Origin: Pelagimonas phthalicica
GTDB lineage: Bacteria; Pseudomonadota; Alphaproteobacteria; Rhodobacterales; Rhodobacteraceae
NCBI RefSeq assembly: GCF_004364805.1
Contig: NZ_SOAP01000002.1
Location: forward strand, 1,054,001 to 1,118,000
Direction of reading: 5' to 3'
Length of the DNA: 64,000 bases
This document shows positions 26,707 through 34,889 of this stretch, piece by piece (position 1 is the stretch's first letter; every line of letters begins with the position of its first letter). The notes under the pieces are model-generated. The model worked only from the letters and a program-made list of their open reading frames with translations, ran no database searches and was not told the origin of the DNA. Both the position numbers and the translations under genes were made by a program.

Positions 26707-27237
26707 GTGCCGCTCCGCCTTTTCCTTTCGCCGATCAAATTCGCGCTCGTCTGCGCCATGCTCGGTGGCAGCCCTGCCGTGGCTGAGGCCCCCAAGAAAG
26801 TCATCTCTTCGGATTGGCAAATCGCCCGCGCTTGGTCTGAGGCCCGCGCAACGCTGGAATACGCCATCGGCGCGATGGAAAAGCGCAATGGCTGGTTCAG
26901 CCCCTCGCTGGCCTTCAAGGTCGCCTTGCCCGTCGATCATGAGGTTGGGGTTGAAATGGTCTGGGTCGACAAGATCCGCCGCGACGGCCAGACCTTTAAG
27001 GCCCGCCTGGCCAACCACCCCACCTATATGCCCGGCAGACGCATGGGGGATACGGTCGATTTCTTCCATGCGCAAATCGCCGATTGGGCGGTGCAAGCGG
27101 TGGATGGGCGGTTTTACGGCTATTACACCACGCGGGTTCTGATCAAAGACATGAACCCCGAGCGTGCCGCGAAATACCGCGCTCTGTTGATCGACAACCC
27201 TTTGCCGCCAGAATGGCGGTTCAACCCGGAAAAATAG
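26707..27237 (+). CDS. DUF2314 protein, exported (paralogue 2)
   Basis: A 176-residue protein starting with GTG, with a clear signal peptide (FALVCAMLGGSPAVAEA) and a DUF2314-type domain: LAFKVALPVDHEVGVEMVW, VDKIRRDGQTFKARLANHP, YMPGRRMGDTVDFFHAQIADWAV, GRFYGYYTTRVLI. It is clearly related to the protein at 25402. The last codons are followed closely by a VOC gene (9-base gap), likely its operon partner. Function unknown. Confidence 0.65.
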   Translation: MPLRLFLSPIKFALVCAMLGGSPAVAEAPKKVISSDWQIARAWSEARATLEYAIGAMEKRNGWFSPSLAFKVALPVDHEVGVEMVWVDKIRRDGQTFKARLANHPTYMPGRRMGDTVDFFHAQIADWAVQAVDGRFYGYYTTRVLIKDMNPERAAKYRALLIDNPLPPEWRFNPEK

Positions 27238-27245
27238 GAACGGAC

Positions 27246-27635
27246 ATGGCGCAGCATCTCGCCTTGGTCGCGCTTCTGGTGCCTGATTATGACACCGGGA
27301 TCGCGTATTTTACCCAAAAGCTAGGCTTCGACCTGCTCGAAGACACCGATATAGGCGGCGGCAAACGCTGGGTCAGGGTCGCACCGCAAGGCGCGCAAAC
27401 TGCTTTCCTCCTGGCCGAGGCCAAAGGTGAGCAGCGCGATGTTATCGGCCAGCAAGGTGGCGGGCGGGTCTGGCTGTTTCTGCATACCGATAGTTTCGAC
27501 GCTGATTTTGCCCGCATGCAGGCGGCCGGCGTTACATTTGCCGAAGAACCGCGCAGCGAATCTTATGGCAAGGTCGCCGTCTTTACCGACGATTTTGGCA
27601 ATCGCTGGGACCTGCTTCAGCTCAAAACTGCCTAA
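27246..27635 (+). CDS. VOC (glyoxalase/bleomycin-resistance) family protein
   Basis: A 129-residue single VOC module: HLALVALLVPDYDTGIAYFTQKLGFDLLEDTDIG at the start and FTDDFGNRWDLLQLK at the end, with an AGVTFAEEPRSESYGKVAVF middle. The family includes glyoxalases, dioxygenases and antibiotic-binding proteins. The metal site is only partly evident, so the activity is open. Start at 27246 is supported by AGGAACGG and by where homologues begin. Confidence 0.8.
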   Translation: MAQHLALVALLVPDYDTGIAYFTQKLGFDLLEDTDIGGGKRWVRVAPQGAQTAFLLAEAKGEQRDVIGQQGGGRVWLFLHTDSFDADFARMQAAGVTFAEEPRSESYGKVAVFTDDFGNRWDLLQLKTA

Positions 27636-27656
27636 AAACGCAGCGGAACGTAAGGT

Positions 27657-27697
27657 ATACCTGACCCGACCTGTCGTTCCTTACAGGAATACCTGAC
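27657..27697. promoter_or_regulatory. Direct repeats upstream of the LuxR-type gene
   Basis: ATACCTGAC occurs twice, at 27657-27665 and 27689-27697, 32 bases apart (about three helical turns), and GTAAGG / CCTTAC form an inverted pair inside the same stretch. The repeats end 35 bases before the LuxR-type start codon. A binding site for that or another regulator is possible; no direct evidence. Confidence 0.35.
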
Positions 27698-27732
27698 TGA
27701 TCGTACCAAAGCCGCGCTTTTATAGTGAGGTC

Positions 27733-28551
27733 ATGGAACATTCAAAGCTCATACAATTTCGCGGCCCCGAGGCCAGCCTTCCGGCCCCGCTTTTCAGCTT
27801 TCTGCAGCAACTGGGCTCGATCGAGAGCTCAGAGGACGTGTGGAAAGCCTTCAAATCACTTGGTGCGGCGCTGGGATTTCCAGCGGCGGCCTATATCCAA
27901 GCCAGCAGTTCTTTTGACGATGCGCAAGATGGCACTTGTAGCTGGCATATTCATTGTTGCGACTCAGAAGGCATGGCCGAGCATCTGCCCGATCTGCCGG
28001 TGATCCGCGACATGCTCTGCCCGCAAAACGGTTGCGCCTCGCTCGAGCCGCGCCTGCTGCACAGTGCTGATCAAAATGGAGACATGGCAGAACAACGCCT
28101 GCGCCAGACCATTCTCGACAAGATCGGCATGCCTGTCTGTCTGGCCATTCCTCTTGTCTCAGGCGACGCCAATGAACGCGCCGTTGTGCTGCTGGGCAGC
28201 CGTGCCCCGGCCCTCGCTTTCAGTTCCTCACTGGAGCGGTTTGGTTGCGGGCTGCACCTTGCGGCTATGGCCAGCCATGCCCGCTACCGCGCGCTCTACA
28301 AACAGGAATTTGTCATTCGCAACCAGTTGACCGAAAAGCAGACCGAACTGGTCTCTCTGGTCGGTCAGGGCCTGCTGGACAAACAGATTGCCCACCAGCT
28401 GGGAATCTCCTTTTCTGCCGTGCGCCAACGCCTTGCGGCCGTTCAGCACAAGACCGGTGCACGCAATCGTGCCCATCTGGCGGCCATGGCCATGCGCATC
28501 GGCCTGACGCCCGATCCCCTTCTGAATATGGCGGAAATCGCCGCCGAATAA
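27733..28551 (+). CDS. LuxR-family transcriptional regulator
   Basis: A 272-residue protein with a C-terminal LuxR-type HTH at about residues 200-262 (LTEKQTELVSLVGQGLLDKQIAHQLGI, then SFSAVRQRLAAVQHKTGARNRAHLAA). The N-terminal 180 residues have the size of an autoinducer-binding or GAF-like sensor, but I cannot see the conserved Trp/Tyr/Asp set of true acyl-homoserine-lactone receptors. No luxI synthase is near, so it would be a solo regulator. It is monocistronic, with a hairpin behind it. Confidence 0.8.
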   Translation: MEHSKLIQFRGPEASLPAPLFSFLQQLGSIESSEDVWKAFKSLGAALGFPAAAYIQASSSFDDAQDGTCSWHIHCCDSEGMAEHLPDLPVIRDMLCPQNGCASLEPRLLHSADQNGDMAEQRLRQTILDKIGMPVCLAIPLVSGDANERAVVLLGSRAPALAFSSSLERFGCGLHLAAMASHARYRALYKQEFVIRNQLTEKQTELVSLVGQGLLDKQIAHQLGISFSAVRQRLAAVQHKTGARNRAHLAAMAMRIGLTPDPLLNMAEIAAE

Positions 28552-28573
28552 GCTTTGATCGCTTGTTGTTCCA

Positions 28574-28606
28574 CCTGACGCGCATTGCCTCATCATGCGC
28601 GTCAGG
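28574..28606 (+). terminator. Hairpin after the LuxR-type gene
   Basis: CCTGACGCGCA (28574-28584) pairs with TGCGCGTCAGG (28596-28606) around an 11-base loop. No T-run follows closely, so termination may need other factors. Confidence 0.6.
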
Positions 28607-28696
28607 ACCGCGCCGAAAAAAACTCATGACTTGGCGCAATTTTCCTCTTGCACCCTATCTCAGGTCAGACTAAACCGCGTCCACCGTTTACGGAGT

Positions 28697-28771
28697 GCGG
28701 GCGTAGCTCAGGGGTAGAGCATAACCTTGCCAAGGTTAGGGTCGGGCGTTCGAATCGCCTCGCCCGCTCCA
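28697..28771 (+). tRNA. tRNA-Gly (anticodon GCC), copy 1
   Basis: A 75-base cloverleaf with acceptor arm GCGGGCG / CGCCCGC, D-arm GCTC-AGGGGTAGA-GAGC type, anticodon stem around TTGCCAA (anticodon GCC), T-arm GGGCG-TTCGAAT-CGCCT and encoded CCA. It reads GGC and GGU codons. Confidence 0.95.
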
Positions 28772-28829
28772 AAACGGCCAGACCACCCAGTCTGGACAGG
28801 CCAACCGGTCTGGATTTACATGATGGTAT

Positions 28830-28904
28830 GCGGGCGTAGCTCAGGGGTAGAGCATAACCTTGCCAAGGTTAGGGTCGGGCGTTCGAATCGCCTCGCCCGC
28901 TCCA
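28830..28904 (+). tRNA. tRNA-Gly (anticodon GCC), copy 2
   Basis: A second gene with the same 75 bases as the copy at 28697, again with encoded CCA. The 58-base spacer between them holds a small CCAGAC / GTCTGG hairpin. The pair is presumably transcribed together. Confidence 0.95.
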
Positions 28905-29070
28905 TCAGTCTCTCTTTCAAAGTCACGAAAAACGCATCTGGCCATCGCATTGCCCGCTGCCGTTTCTGGTCTGGCCCAAGCGCCACGGGTCCGGAATTTC
29001 GCGCTGACAGGCCTTTGCCATTATGGCGCGCGCCCCTATAAGGACGCGCAACCAGCAAAAGGAACCGCCC

Positions 29071-29658
29071 ATGCGCACGGCCACGATCAGCCGCAAAACC
29101 GCCGAAACTGCGATTTCCGTCGAACTGAACCTCGATGGCAGCGGCAGCTATGACAACCAGACCGGCGTGGGCTTCTTTGATCATATGCTGGATCAATTGT
29201 CGCGCCATTCTCTGATCGACATGACCGTACGTTGCGAAGGCGACCTGCATATTGATGATCACCACACGGTCGAAGATGTAGGCATCGCCATTGGCCAGGC
29301 CATGGTCCAAGCGCTTGGCGATAAACGCGGAATCCGCCGCTATGGCGATTGCCTTTTGGCCATGGATGACGCCTTGGTGCGCAGCGCGCTTGACCTGTCG
29401 GGCCGCCCCTATCTGGTGTGGAATGTGGATTTGCCGACGCAAAAGATCGGCACATTTGACACCGAACTGGTGCGCGAATTCTTTCAGGCGCTCAGCACCC
29501 ATGGCGGCATTACCCTGCATGTGGATGCACTGCACGGCATCAACAGCCACCACATCGCCGAGGCCGCGTTCAAATCCGTGGCGCGGGCGTTGCGCGAGGC
29601 GGTTGAACCGGACCCGCGCAAGGCTGATGCGATCCCGTCCACCAAGGGGATGCTGTAA
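29071..29658 (+). CDS. hisB: Imidazoleglycerol-phosphate dehydratase
   Basis: A 195-residue monofunctional HisB. Manganese-ligand motifs are visible: [36 protein letters not shown], and later [26 protein letters not shown]. It carries out the sixth step of histidine synthesis. The ATG at 29071 follows AAAAGGA. The 166-base space after tRNA-Gly copy 2 presumably holds its promoter. A terminator follows, so hisB is transcribed separately from hisH. Confidence 0.97.
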   Translation: MRTATISRKTAETAISVELNLDGSGSYDNQTGVGFFDHMLDQLSRHSLIDMTVRCEGDLHIDDHHTVEDVGIAIGQAMVQALGDKRGIRRYGDCLLAMDDALVRSALDLSGRPYLVWNVDLPTQKIGTFDTELVREFFQALSTHGGITLHVDALHGINSHHIAEAAFKSVARALREAVEPDPRKADAIPSTKGML

Positions 29659-29659
29659 C

Positions 29660-29685
29660 AAAGGGGGCCACGGCCCCCTTTTTCT
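29660..29685 (+). terminator. Rho-independent terminator after hisB
   Basis: AAAGGGGGC and GCCCCCTTT form a tight stem, followed by TTTCTTT. It lies directly behind the hisB stop. Confidence 0.88.
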
Positions 29686-29706
29686 TTGTCCTGACCAAGC
29701 TTAGTG

Positions 29707-30306
29707 TCAGGCCCAGTTTTTGCGCCGCAAATACCATTCGGCCACCAGAAGGTTGGGCACCCAGCACAGCCAGGCAATCGCCGGGTAAGCTATTTCGACT
29801 CCCCATAGCCCCATACCAATCGGCAGTTGAAGCCGCAGGGTGACGGCTGCAAAGGTCAACGCGGCCGAGCGGATGATCCAACGGCGATGATCGGCCACGC
29901 GTTGGTTCATGGCATGCCAAACCGCCAATCCCGTTGTCAGCAACCAAATGATCGACAGGGTAAAGAAGCCGGTCGCCGCAACAGCCCCGGTATTTGATCC
30001 CGGCGCAATAATCAGACCCGCTACCCCCGAAATCAGGATCGACACGGCATAAACGCGCCCCAACCAGCGATGCAGGCCCAGCCGCTTTTGACGCAGCCGT
30101 TCCGACAATTGAAAGGGCAGCACCGCCAGCGCAACCGGGCCAAAGAAGATATGCGCGTAGAAGGCCATTTTTGGTCCATTCAACTGATGCAACATATGCG
30201 GCATTGCTTGAGCCACCCCAAGCGCCAGAAAACGCCATGAGACCAAAGCAACCAGCAGGGACAGCCCCCATAAAAGGTAAGTTGGTAGTCTAGATATCAG
30301 GGTCAT
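29707..30306 (-). CDS. DUF2306-type membrane protein
   Basis: A 199-residue protein with about six hydrophobic helices. Recognisable DUF2306 features are the HIFFGPVALAVLPFQLSERLRQKRLGLHRWLGRVY block and AMNQRVADHRRWIIRSAALTFAA with paired histidines and arginines. The ATG at 30306 is chosen because GGGAG lies 7 bases before it. The gene is divergent from a TetR regulator and shares its palindromic control region, so its expression is probably switched by that repressor. Function unknown. Confidence 0.7.
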   Translation of the reverse strand: MTLISRLPTYLLWGLSLLVALVSWRFLALGVAQAMPHMLHQLNGPKMAFYAHIFFGPVALAVLPFQLSERLRQKRLGLHRWLGRVYAVSILISGVAGLIIAPGSNTGAVAATGFFTLSIIWLLTTGLAVWHAMNQRVADHRRWIIRSAALTFAAVTLRLQLPIGMGLWGVEIAYPAIAWLCWVPNLLVAEWYLRRKNWA

Positions 30307-30325
30307 GCCATTGGCTCCCATTGAA

Positions 30326-30380
30326 TTTGACAGTGTAAATTTTCCACTGTCAAAATAGAAAGCAACTTGACGCTGTCAAG
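30326..30380. promoter_or_regulatory. TetR-type operator palindromes
   Basis: TTTGACAGTG and CACTGTCAAA are perfect inverted arms around a 9-base centre (30326-30354). A second palindrome, CTTGAC-gct-GTCAAG, lies at 30366-30380. Both contain TTGACA-like text, so repressor binding would cover the -35 boxes of both divergent promoters. The likely ligand-responsive repressor is the adjacent TetR protein. Confidence 0.75.
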
Positions 30381-30402
30381 GGGACTGATACGGTCTTCAC
30401 AA

Positions 30403-31041
30403 ATGTCTGATCTCAGCCGCGCCCCTCTCACCAAACCGTCCCACCACCACGGGAACCTCCGCCCTGCCCTGATCGAGGCCGGTGTGGCGATTCTGATCGA
30501 GGATGGGCTGGACAAGCTGACCTTGCGCCGTTGCGCCGCTCGCGCCGGGGTGTCCCATGCCGCGCCGGCGCATCATTTCGACGGCGTGGACGGGCTACGC
30601 GCCGCCATTGCCGAGGAAGGGTTTCGCATCTTTCGCAATTACATGCTGGATGCGCGCGGCAATGTTGGCCCCGATCCTCATGAACGGATCAAAGCCATTT
30701 GTCGGGGCTATATTTATTTCGCCACAGATTTTCCCGCGCTGTTCGAACTTATGTTTAATATCAAAGTGATATATGACATGGTGACCTCTCCCGTGGTCCC
30801 GGATTCCGCGCTTGGATATGATGTTTTACGCGACACCTGCACCCCGTTTGTCGCCCCCGATGCCGACCCGATCCTTGTCGAAACGCAAGTGTGGTCACTG
30901 ATCCACGGCTATGGCACGCTTTTGCTGGCGGGGCGTTTCGGCGGCAGCAATCCTGACGCGCCCCTCGGCCCGATCTTTGACCCTGTCATGGCGCTTTTGG
31001 ATCAGCTCACAGTGCACCAACCGGGTCAAACAGGGGCTTGA
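30403..31041 (+). CDS. TetR/AcrR-family transcriptional regulator
   Basis: A 212-residue regulator. The N-terminal HTH is LRPALIEAGVAILIEDG then LTLRRCAARAGVSHAAPAHHFDGVDGLRAAIAEEGF, the standard TetR pattern. The C-terminal 140 residues form the ligand-binding part (TetR_C_33-like, with GYIYFATDFPALFELMF). The ATG at 30403 has a weak ribosome-binding site; a frame start at 30367 lies inside the operator and is less likely. It sits between hisB and hisH but is unlikely to concern histidine. Confidence 0.88.
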   Translation: MSDLSRAPLTKPSHHHGNLRPALIEAGVAILIEDGLDKLTLRRCAARAGVSHAAPAHHFDGVDGLRAAIAEEGFRIFRNYMLDARGNVGPDPHERIKAICRGYIYFATDFPALFELMFNIKVIYDMVTSPVVPDSALGYDVLRDTCTPFVAPDADPILVETQVWSLIHGYGTLLLAGRFGGSNPDAPLGPIFDPVMALLDQLTVHQPGQTGA

Positions 31042-31095
31042 CCCCGCCCCCGCTTCGCGGCAATCGAAACCCGAACAAATGGGAAAGGCGCAGCC

Positions 31096-31731
31096 ATGCT
31101 GACAGCGATCATCGATTATGAAAGCGGCAACCTGCATTCGGCAGAAAAGGCCTTTCAGCGCATGGCGCAAGAGGTGGGCAATACCGATGTCGTGATCACC
31201 GACGACCCCGAGGTTGTGGCCAAGGCTGACCATCTGGTGCTGCCCGGCGATGGGGCGTTTCCGGCCTGTGCCTCGGCCCTGCGCGCCTCGGGTTGTTTTG
31301 ACGCCATGGTCGAAGCGGTCGAGAGCAAAGGCCGCCCTTTCCTGGGGATTTGCGTTGGGATGCAGCTGATGGCGCGCAAGGGCCATGAGTATCAGGAAAC
31401 CGATGGTCTGGGCTGGATTGACGGTGAAATCCACCGCATCACCCCCGCTGATCCCACGTTCAAGGTGCCGCATATGGGCTGGAACGATCTGGTGATCGAA
31501 CAGGCGCACCCGGTGCTTGACGGCCTCAAATCCGGCGATCACGCCTATTTCGTGCATTCCTACCAAATGCAGATGGACGACCCGAGCCAGCGTATCGCGC
31601 ATGTGGATTACGGCGCGGACGTGACCGCAATTGTGGCACGTGACAACCGCATCGGGTTGCAATTCCACCCGGAGAAAAGCGCCGATGCCGGGTTGCGCAT
31701 GATTGCCAATTTTTTGCGCTGGAAACCTTAA
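31096..31731 (+). CDS. hisH: Imidazole glycerol phosphate synthase, glutaminase subunit
   Basis: A 211-residue class I glutamine amidotransferase. The nucleophile Cys is in FLGICVGMQLM, and the His-Glu pair in GLQFHPEKSAD. With HisF it forms IGP synthase, which makes imidazole glycerol phosphate and AICAR. The opening MLTAIIDYESGNL is typical. It starts 54 bases after the TetR gene and is followed by a hairpin. Confidence 0.96.
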   Translation: MLTAIIDYESGNLHSAEKAFQRMAQEVGNTDVVITDDPEVVAKADHLVLPGDGAFPACASALRASGCFDAMVEAVESKGRPFLGICVGMQLMARKGHEYQETDGLGWIDGEIHRITPADPTFKVPHMGWNDLVIEQAHPVLDGLKSGDHAYFVHSYQMQMDDPSQRIAHVDYGADVTAIVARDNRIGLQFHPEKSADAGLRMIANFLRWKP

Positions 31732-31735
31732 CGGA

Positions 31736-31762
31736 TAAGGCCGCCCATTTGGAGCGGCCTTA
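31736..31762. terminator. Bidirectional hairpin after hisH
   Basis: TAAGGCCGC and GCGGCCTTA pair around a 9-base loop between hisH and the converging DUF2147 gene. T-runs are short on both sides. Confidence 0.65.
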
Positions 31763-31784
31763 ATTCGCATCACAAAATTAAGCG

Positions 31785-32168
31785 TTACTTAACGCGCTTC
31801 CAGGTTTGACTGGAGCACAGCAGCCCGCCTGCGACGCAGCCCTTGAGCTTGAGACTATTGCCGCTCAGCTGCATTTTACCGAGATAGATCTTGTTGTTGG
31901 ATGGGCGCCAAACCTTACCCTCATAGGCCCCGCCACCCATCGGTTTCATGTTGCGCACCAGCTGCTTGCCCTTGTTATCCGAGTCATATTCGCCTGACCC
32001 GTTAAAGGTCCGCACAATCGTGCCGCAAATATTGTTGCCGCACTTGGACAGTTTCACATGGGCATAGGCCCCATCATCTGGTTGCGTCTTCCAAACACCC
32101 TCAGCCGGGTCTGCCGCCGCTGTACCCGCGATCAAGGTCAGCGCCGCTGCCAAAGCCAGTTTCTTCAT
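31785..32168 (-). CDS. DUF2147 periplasmic protein
   Basis: A 127-residue protein with a signal peptide (MKKLALAAALTLIAGTAAA) and the DUF2147 domain: GVWKTQPDDGAYAHVKLSKC, NICGTIVRTFN, WRPSNNKIYLGKMQLSGNSLKLKGCVAGGLLCSSQTWKRV. Four cysteines suggest disulfides. The fold is a small lipocalin-like barrel of unknown function. It is divergent from hisA (138-base shared promoter region, no clear operator seen). Confidence 0.85.
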   Translation of the reverse strand: MKKLALAAALTLIAGTAAADPAEGVWKTQPDDGAYAHVKLSKCGNNICGTIVRTFNGSGEYDSDNKGKQLVRNMKPMGGGAYEGKVWRPSNNKIYLGKMQLSGNSLKLKGCVAGGLLCSSQTWKRVK

Positions 32169-32306
32169 GTCTCGCTCTCCTCCCTATGAGATCTGCCTCA
32201 GCTTGACGTGCAGGTCACCTTTCGATCAAGCCTTCCCTTGGGTCCGCTTGCATGTTTCGTGGCGTCAGACTAAGGGCATGGGCAACTGATAAACGGAGCT
32301 TGCGCC

Positions 32307-33029
32307 ATGATCCTTTACCCGGCAATCGACCTCAAAGACGGCAAGGCCGTGCGCCTTTTGCGCGGAGATATGGACAAGGCCACCGTGTTCAATGACGATC
32401 CCGCCGCGCAGGCGATGGAGTTTGTGGCAGCGGGCTGCGAATGGCTGCACCTGGTCGACCTGAACGGGGCCTTTGCCGGTGAACCCGTGAACGCGGCGGC
32501 GGTCGAGGCGATCCTGAGCCAGACCAAAACCCCCGCGCAACTGGGCGGCGGCATCCGCGACATGGCCACCATCGAGATGTGGCTGTCAAAAGGTCTGGCG
32601 CGCGTGATCCTGGGCACCGTGGCCGTGGAAAACCCCGATCTGGTGCGTGAAGCCGCCCGCGCCTTCCCGGGCAAGGTCGCGGTTGGGATCGACGCCAAAG
32701 ACGGCAAAGTCGCCACCAAAGGCTGGGCCGAAGTGACCGATGTCGAAACCACTGATCTGGCGAAAAGCTTTGAAGATGCAGGTGTGGCGGCGATCATCTA
32801 TACCGACATCAACCGAGACGGCGCGATGCAAGGACCCAATGTCGAAAGCACCGCAGCCCTGGCCAATGCGGTCAGCATCCCGGTGATTGCCTCGGGGGGG
32901 GTTTCCTCTTTGGAGGATCTCAAAGCCCTCAACAGCTGCGGAGCACCGCTGAACGGCGCGATCTCAGGCCGCGCGCTTTATGATGGGGCGATTGACCTGA
33001 AAGAGGCGTTGGAGCTGTTGAAAGCCTGA
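32307..33029 (+). CDS. hisA: Phosphoribosylformimino-AICAR-ribotide isomerase
   Basis: A 240-residue (beta/alpha)8 barrel. The two catalytic aspartates are in [17 protein letters not shown] and in [20 protein letters not shown] and [10 protein letters not shown] are the phosphate-binding loops of the two half-barrels. It performs the fourth step of histidine synthesis and is the sister fold of HisF. Confidence 0.97.
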   Translation: MILYPAIDLKDGKAVRLLRGDMDKATVFNDDPAAQAMEFVAAGCEWLHLVDLNGAFAGEPVNAAAVEAILSQTKTPAQLGGGIRDMATIEMWLSKGLARVILGTVAVENPDLVREAARAFPGKVAVGIDAKDGKVATKGWAEVTDVETTDLAKSFEDAGVAAIIYTDINRDGAMQGPNVESTAALANAVSIPVIASGGVSSLEDLKALNSCGAPLNGAISGRALYDGAIDLKEALELLKA

Positions 33030-33127
33030 CAGGCTTTGGCGGGACCGTTTGCCGCGCTTTCAAACGTGACCAAAAGACATAGCTTTCCCTTGATAGCGCG
33101 TTGTTCGCGTTCGACAAAGGAAAGCCT

Positions 33128-33625
33128 ATGTTGCTTCAAACTTCCTCCGCCCCACTGCCCGCCCTCAGCGCATTGCACCAGATGCGCCGCGCGGGAGATT
33201 TCCTCGATTGCTACCGCATCGCCTCGCCCATGGCCCCGCGCGCGGCGGCGGAGATCATCACCAATTTTCCCATCTGGGCACAACTTCTTGTCAAGCTGCG
33301 CGGGCTGGTGACCACGCCGTTTGGGTTGAAACAATCCGGTCCAGAGGGCGTGGACAGTGTCGGTTTCTTCCCGGTCATCTCGGAAACCCCTGACGAGCTG
33401 ATCGCCGGCTTCGATGACAAACACCTGAATTTCTGCGTCTCGACCATCCAGCAGGATGGATATGTTTACCTCGCGACCTGGGTCAGCCCCCATAACATTG
33501 GTGGGCGCATCTATCTGGCGACCATCCTGCCCTTTCACATCCTGATCGCGCGCAATGCCCTTGTCCGCGTGGCACGGCATTCCAACACTGGTCAATCGGG
33601 CGGCGACAGCTTAGAAGCGCAGTAA
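33128..33625 (+). CDS. DUF2867-type protein
   Basis: A 165-residue soluble protein. The pattern DCYRIASPMAPRAAAEIITNFPIWAQLLVKLRGLV, then GFFPVISETPDELIAGFDDKHLNFCVST and YVYLATWVSPHNIGGRIYLATILPFHILIARNALVRV, fits DUF2867. The ATG at 33128 follows AAAGGAAAG. It lies between hisA and hisF in the same direction, so it is likely co-transcribed with them, though no histidine role is known. Confidence 0.7.
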   Translation: MLLQTSSAPLPALSALHQMRRAGDFLDCYRIASPMAPRAAAEIITNFPIWAQLLVKLRGLVTTPFGLKQSGPEGVDSVGFFPVISETPDELIAGFDDKHLNFCVSTIQQDGYVYLATWVSPHNIGGRIYLATILPFHILIARNALVRVARHSNTGQSGGDSLEAQ

Positions 33626-33658
33626 CCCTAGCCTGTAGCCCTTTGCAGGAGCGCGCCT

Positions 33659-34417
33659 ATGCTCAAAACCCGCATCATTCCTTGTCTCGACGTGGCCGAT
33701 GGGCGCGTGGTCAAAGGTGTGAATTTTGTCGATCTTGTCGATGCCGGAGATCCCGTCGACGCCGCCCGCGCCTATGACGCCGCTGGTGCAGATGAGATCT
33801 GTTTTCTCGACATTCACGCCACCCATGAAAATCGCGGCACCATGTTTGATGTGGTGACGCGAACAGCCGAACAATGCTTTATCCCGCTGACCGTTGGCGG
33901 TGGTGTGCGCACCTCTGAGGATGTGCGCGCGCTGCTCTTGGCCGGCGCGGATAAGGTAAGCTTTAACTCTGCCGCCGTGGCCAACCCGGATGTGGTGGCC
34001 GATGCTGCAGATCGCTTTGGCAGCCAATGCATCGTTGTGGCGATTGACGCGAAAACGGTTGAGCCGGGACGCTGGGAGATCTTTACCCATGGCGGGCGCA
34101 AATCCACCGGGATTGACGCGGTGGAGTTCGCCAAAACCGTAGCCGCCAAGGGCTGCGGAGAGATCCTACTGACCTCCATGGATCGCGATGGCACCAAGGC
34201 CGGGTTCAACCTACCCCTGACCAAAGCGATCTCGGACGCGGTTGACGTGCCTGTCATCGCCTCGGGCGGCGTCGGCACGCTGGATCACCTGGTCGAAGGC
34301 GTCACCAAGGGTGGGGCCAGCGCCGTATTGGCGGCGTCGATCTTTCATTTTGGCACTTATACAATCGGTGAGGCCAAACAGCATATGGCCGATGCCGGCA
34401 TTCCGGTGAGGCTCTGA
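33659..34417 (+). CDS. hisF: Imidazole glycerol phosphate synthase, cyclase subunit
   Basis: A 252-residue (beta/alpha)8 barrel. Catalytic aspartates are in [20 protein letters not shown] and [23 protein letters not shown] and [10 protein letters not shown] form the phosphate loops. It uses ammonia from HisH to close the imidazole ring. Its stop overlaps the hisE start (TGATG). Confidence 0.98.
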   Translation: MLKTRIIPCLDVADGRVVKGVNFVDLVDAGDPVDAARAYDAAGADEICFLDIHATHENRGTMFDVVTRTAEQCFIPLTVGGGVRTSEDVRALLLAGADKVSFNSAAVANPDVVADAADRFGSQCIVVAIDAKTVEPGRWEIFTHGGRKSTGIDAVEFAKTVAAKGCGEILLTSMDRDGTKAGFNLPLTKAISDAVDVPVIASGGVGTLDHLVEGVTKGGASAVLAASIFHFGTYTIGEAKQHMADAGIPVRL

Positions 34418-34725
34418 TGTCTGTCCTGCACGAACTCGAAACCACAATCACCGCCCGCAAATCTGCTGATCCCGAAAGCAGCTGGACAGCGAAACTGCTG
34501 GCCAAAGGGCCGGAGAAATGCGCCGAGAAATTTGGCGAAGAGGCGATTGAGGCCATCATCGCCGCGGCCAAGAATGACCGCGAGAACCTCACCTATGAAG
34601 CGGCAGATGTGCTTTATCATATGTTGGTCATGCTGGCCGCGCGCGATGTTGCTCTGGATGATGTGCTGACCGAGTTGGCGCGCCGTCAGGGCCTGTCAGG
34701 TATTGCCGAAAAAGCCAGTCGTTAA
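34417..34725 (+). CDS. hisE: Phosphoribosyl-ATP diphosphatase
   Basis: A 102-residue all-helical MazG-like enzyme with SSWTAKLLAKGPEKCAEKFGEEAIEAIIAA and the EAADVLYHMLVML metal-site helix. It removes pyrophosphate from phosphoribosyl-ATP, step two of the pathway. It is separate from HisI, as in most alphaproteobacteria, and is coupled to hisF by a one-base overlap. Confidence 0.96.
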   Translation: MSVLHELETTITARKSADPESSWTAKLLAKGPEKCAEKFGEEAIEAIIAAAKNDRENLTYEAADVLYHMLVMLAARDVALDDVLTELARRQGLSGIAEKASR

Positions 34726-34743
34726 GGGGCGTAAACGCCCCTT
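34724..34743 (+). terminator. Hairpin after hisE
   Basis: AAGGGGCGT and ACGCCCCTT pair around two bases, beginning in the hisE stop codon. It probably ends the his transcript; no long T-run follows. Confidence 0.65.
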
Positions 34744-34756
34744 GCGCGTGCGGGGT

Positions 34757-34822
34757 GAGGGGCGCTGCCCCTCTTGGTCGCAAACGACCAATTCACCCCG
34801 GGAAATTTTGGGCCCAGAGAAA
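34757..34822 (-). repeat. Dispersed 3'-end element, copy C
   Basis: Read on the minus strand: TTTCTCTGGGCCC, AAAATTTCCCGGGGTGAA, the hairpin TTGGTCG-tttg-CGACCAA and the GC-rich hairpin GAGGGGC-agc-GCCCCTC. It lies 68 bases after the stop of the CoA-binding protein gene and points away from it. The rest of the interval (34823-34889) shows no gene. Confidence 0.8.
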
Positions 34823-34889
34823 CACAAGCGTGCGTCACGGGATGGTGGGCGGGGCGACTTTGCTTTGCAAAGAGCGGCGCCCCCATCCT

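Noticed and set aside
28697-28904. tRNA-associated integration site for a genomic island
   Set aside because: No integrase, no direct repeat of a tRNA 3' end beyond the second complete tRNA, and normal housekeeping his genes follow.
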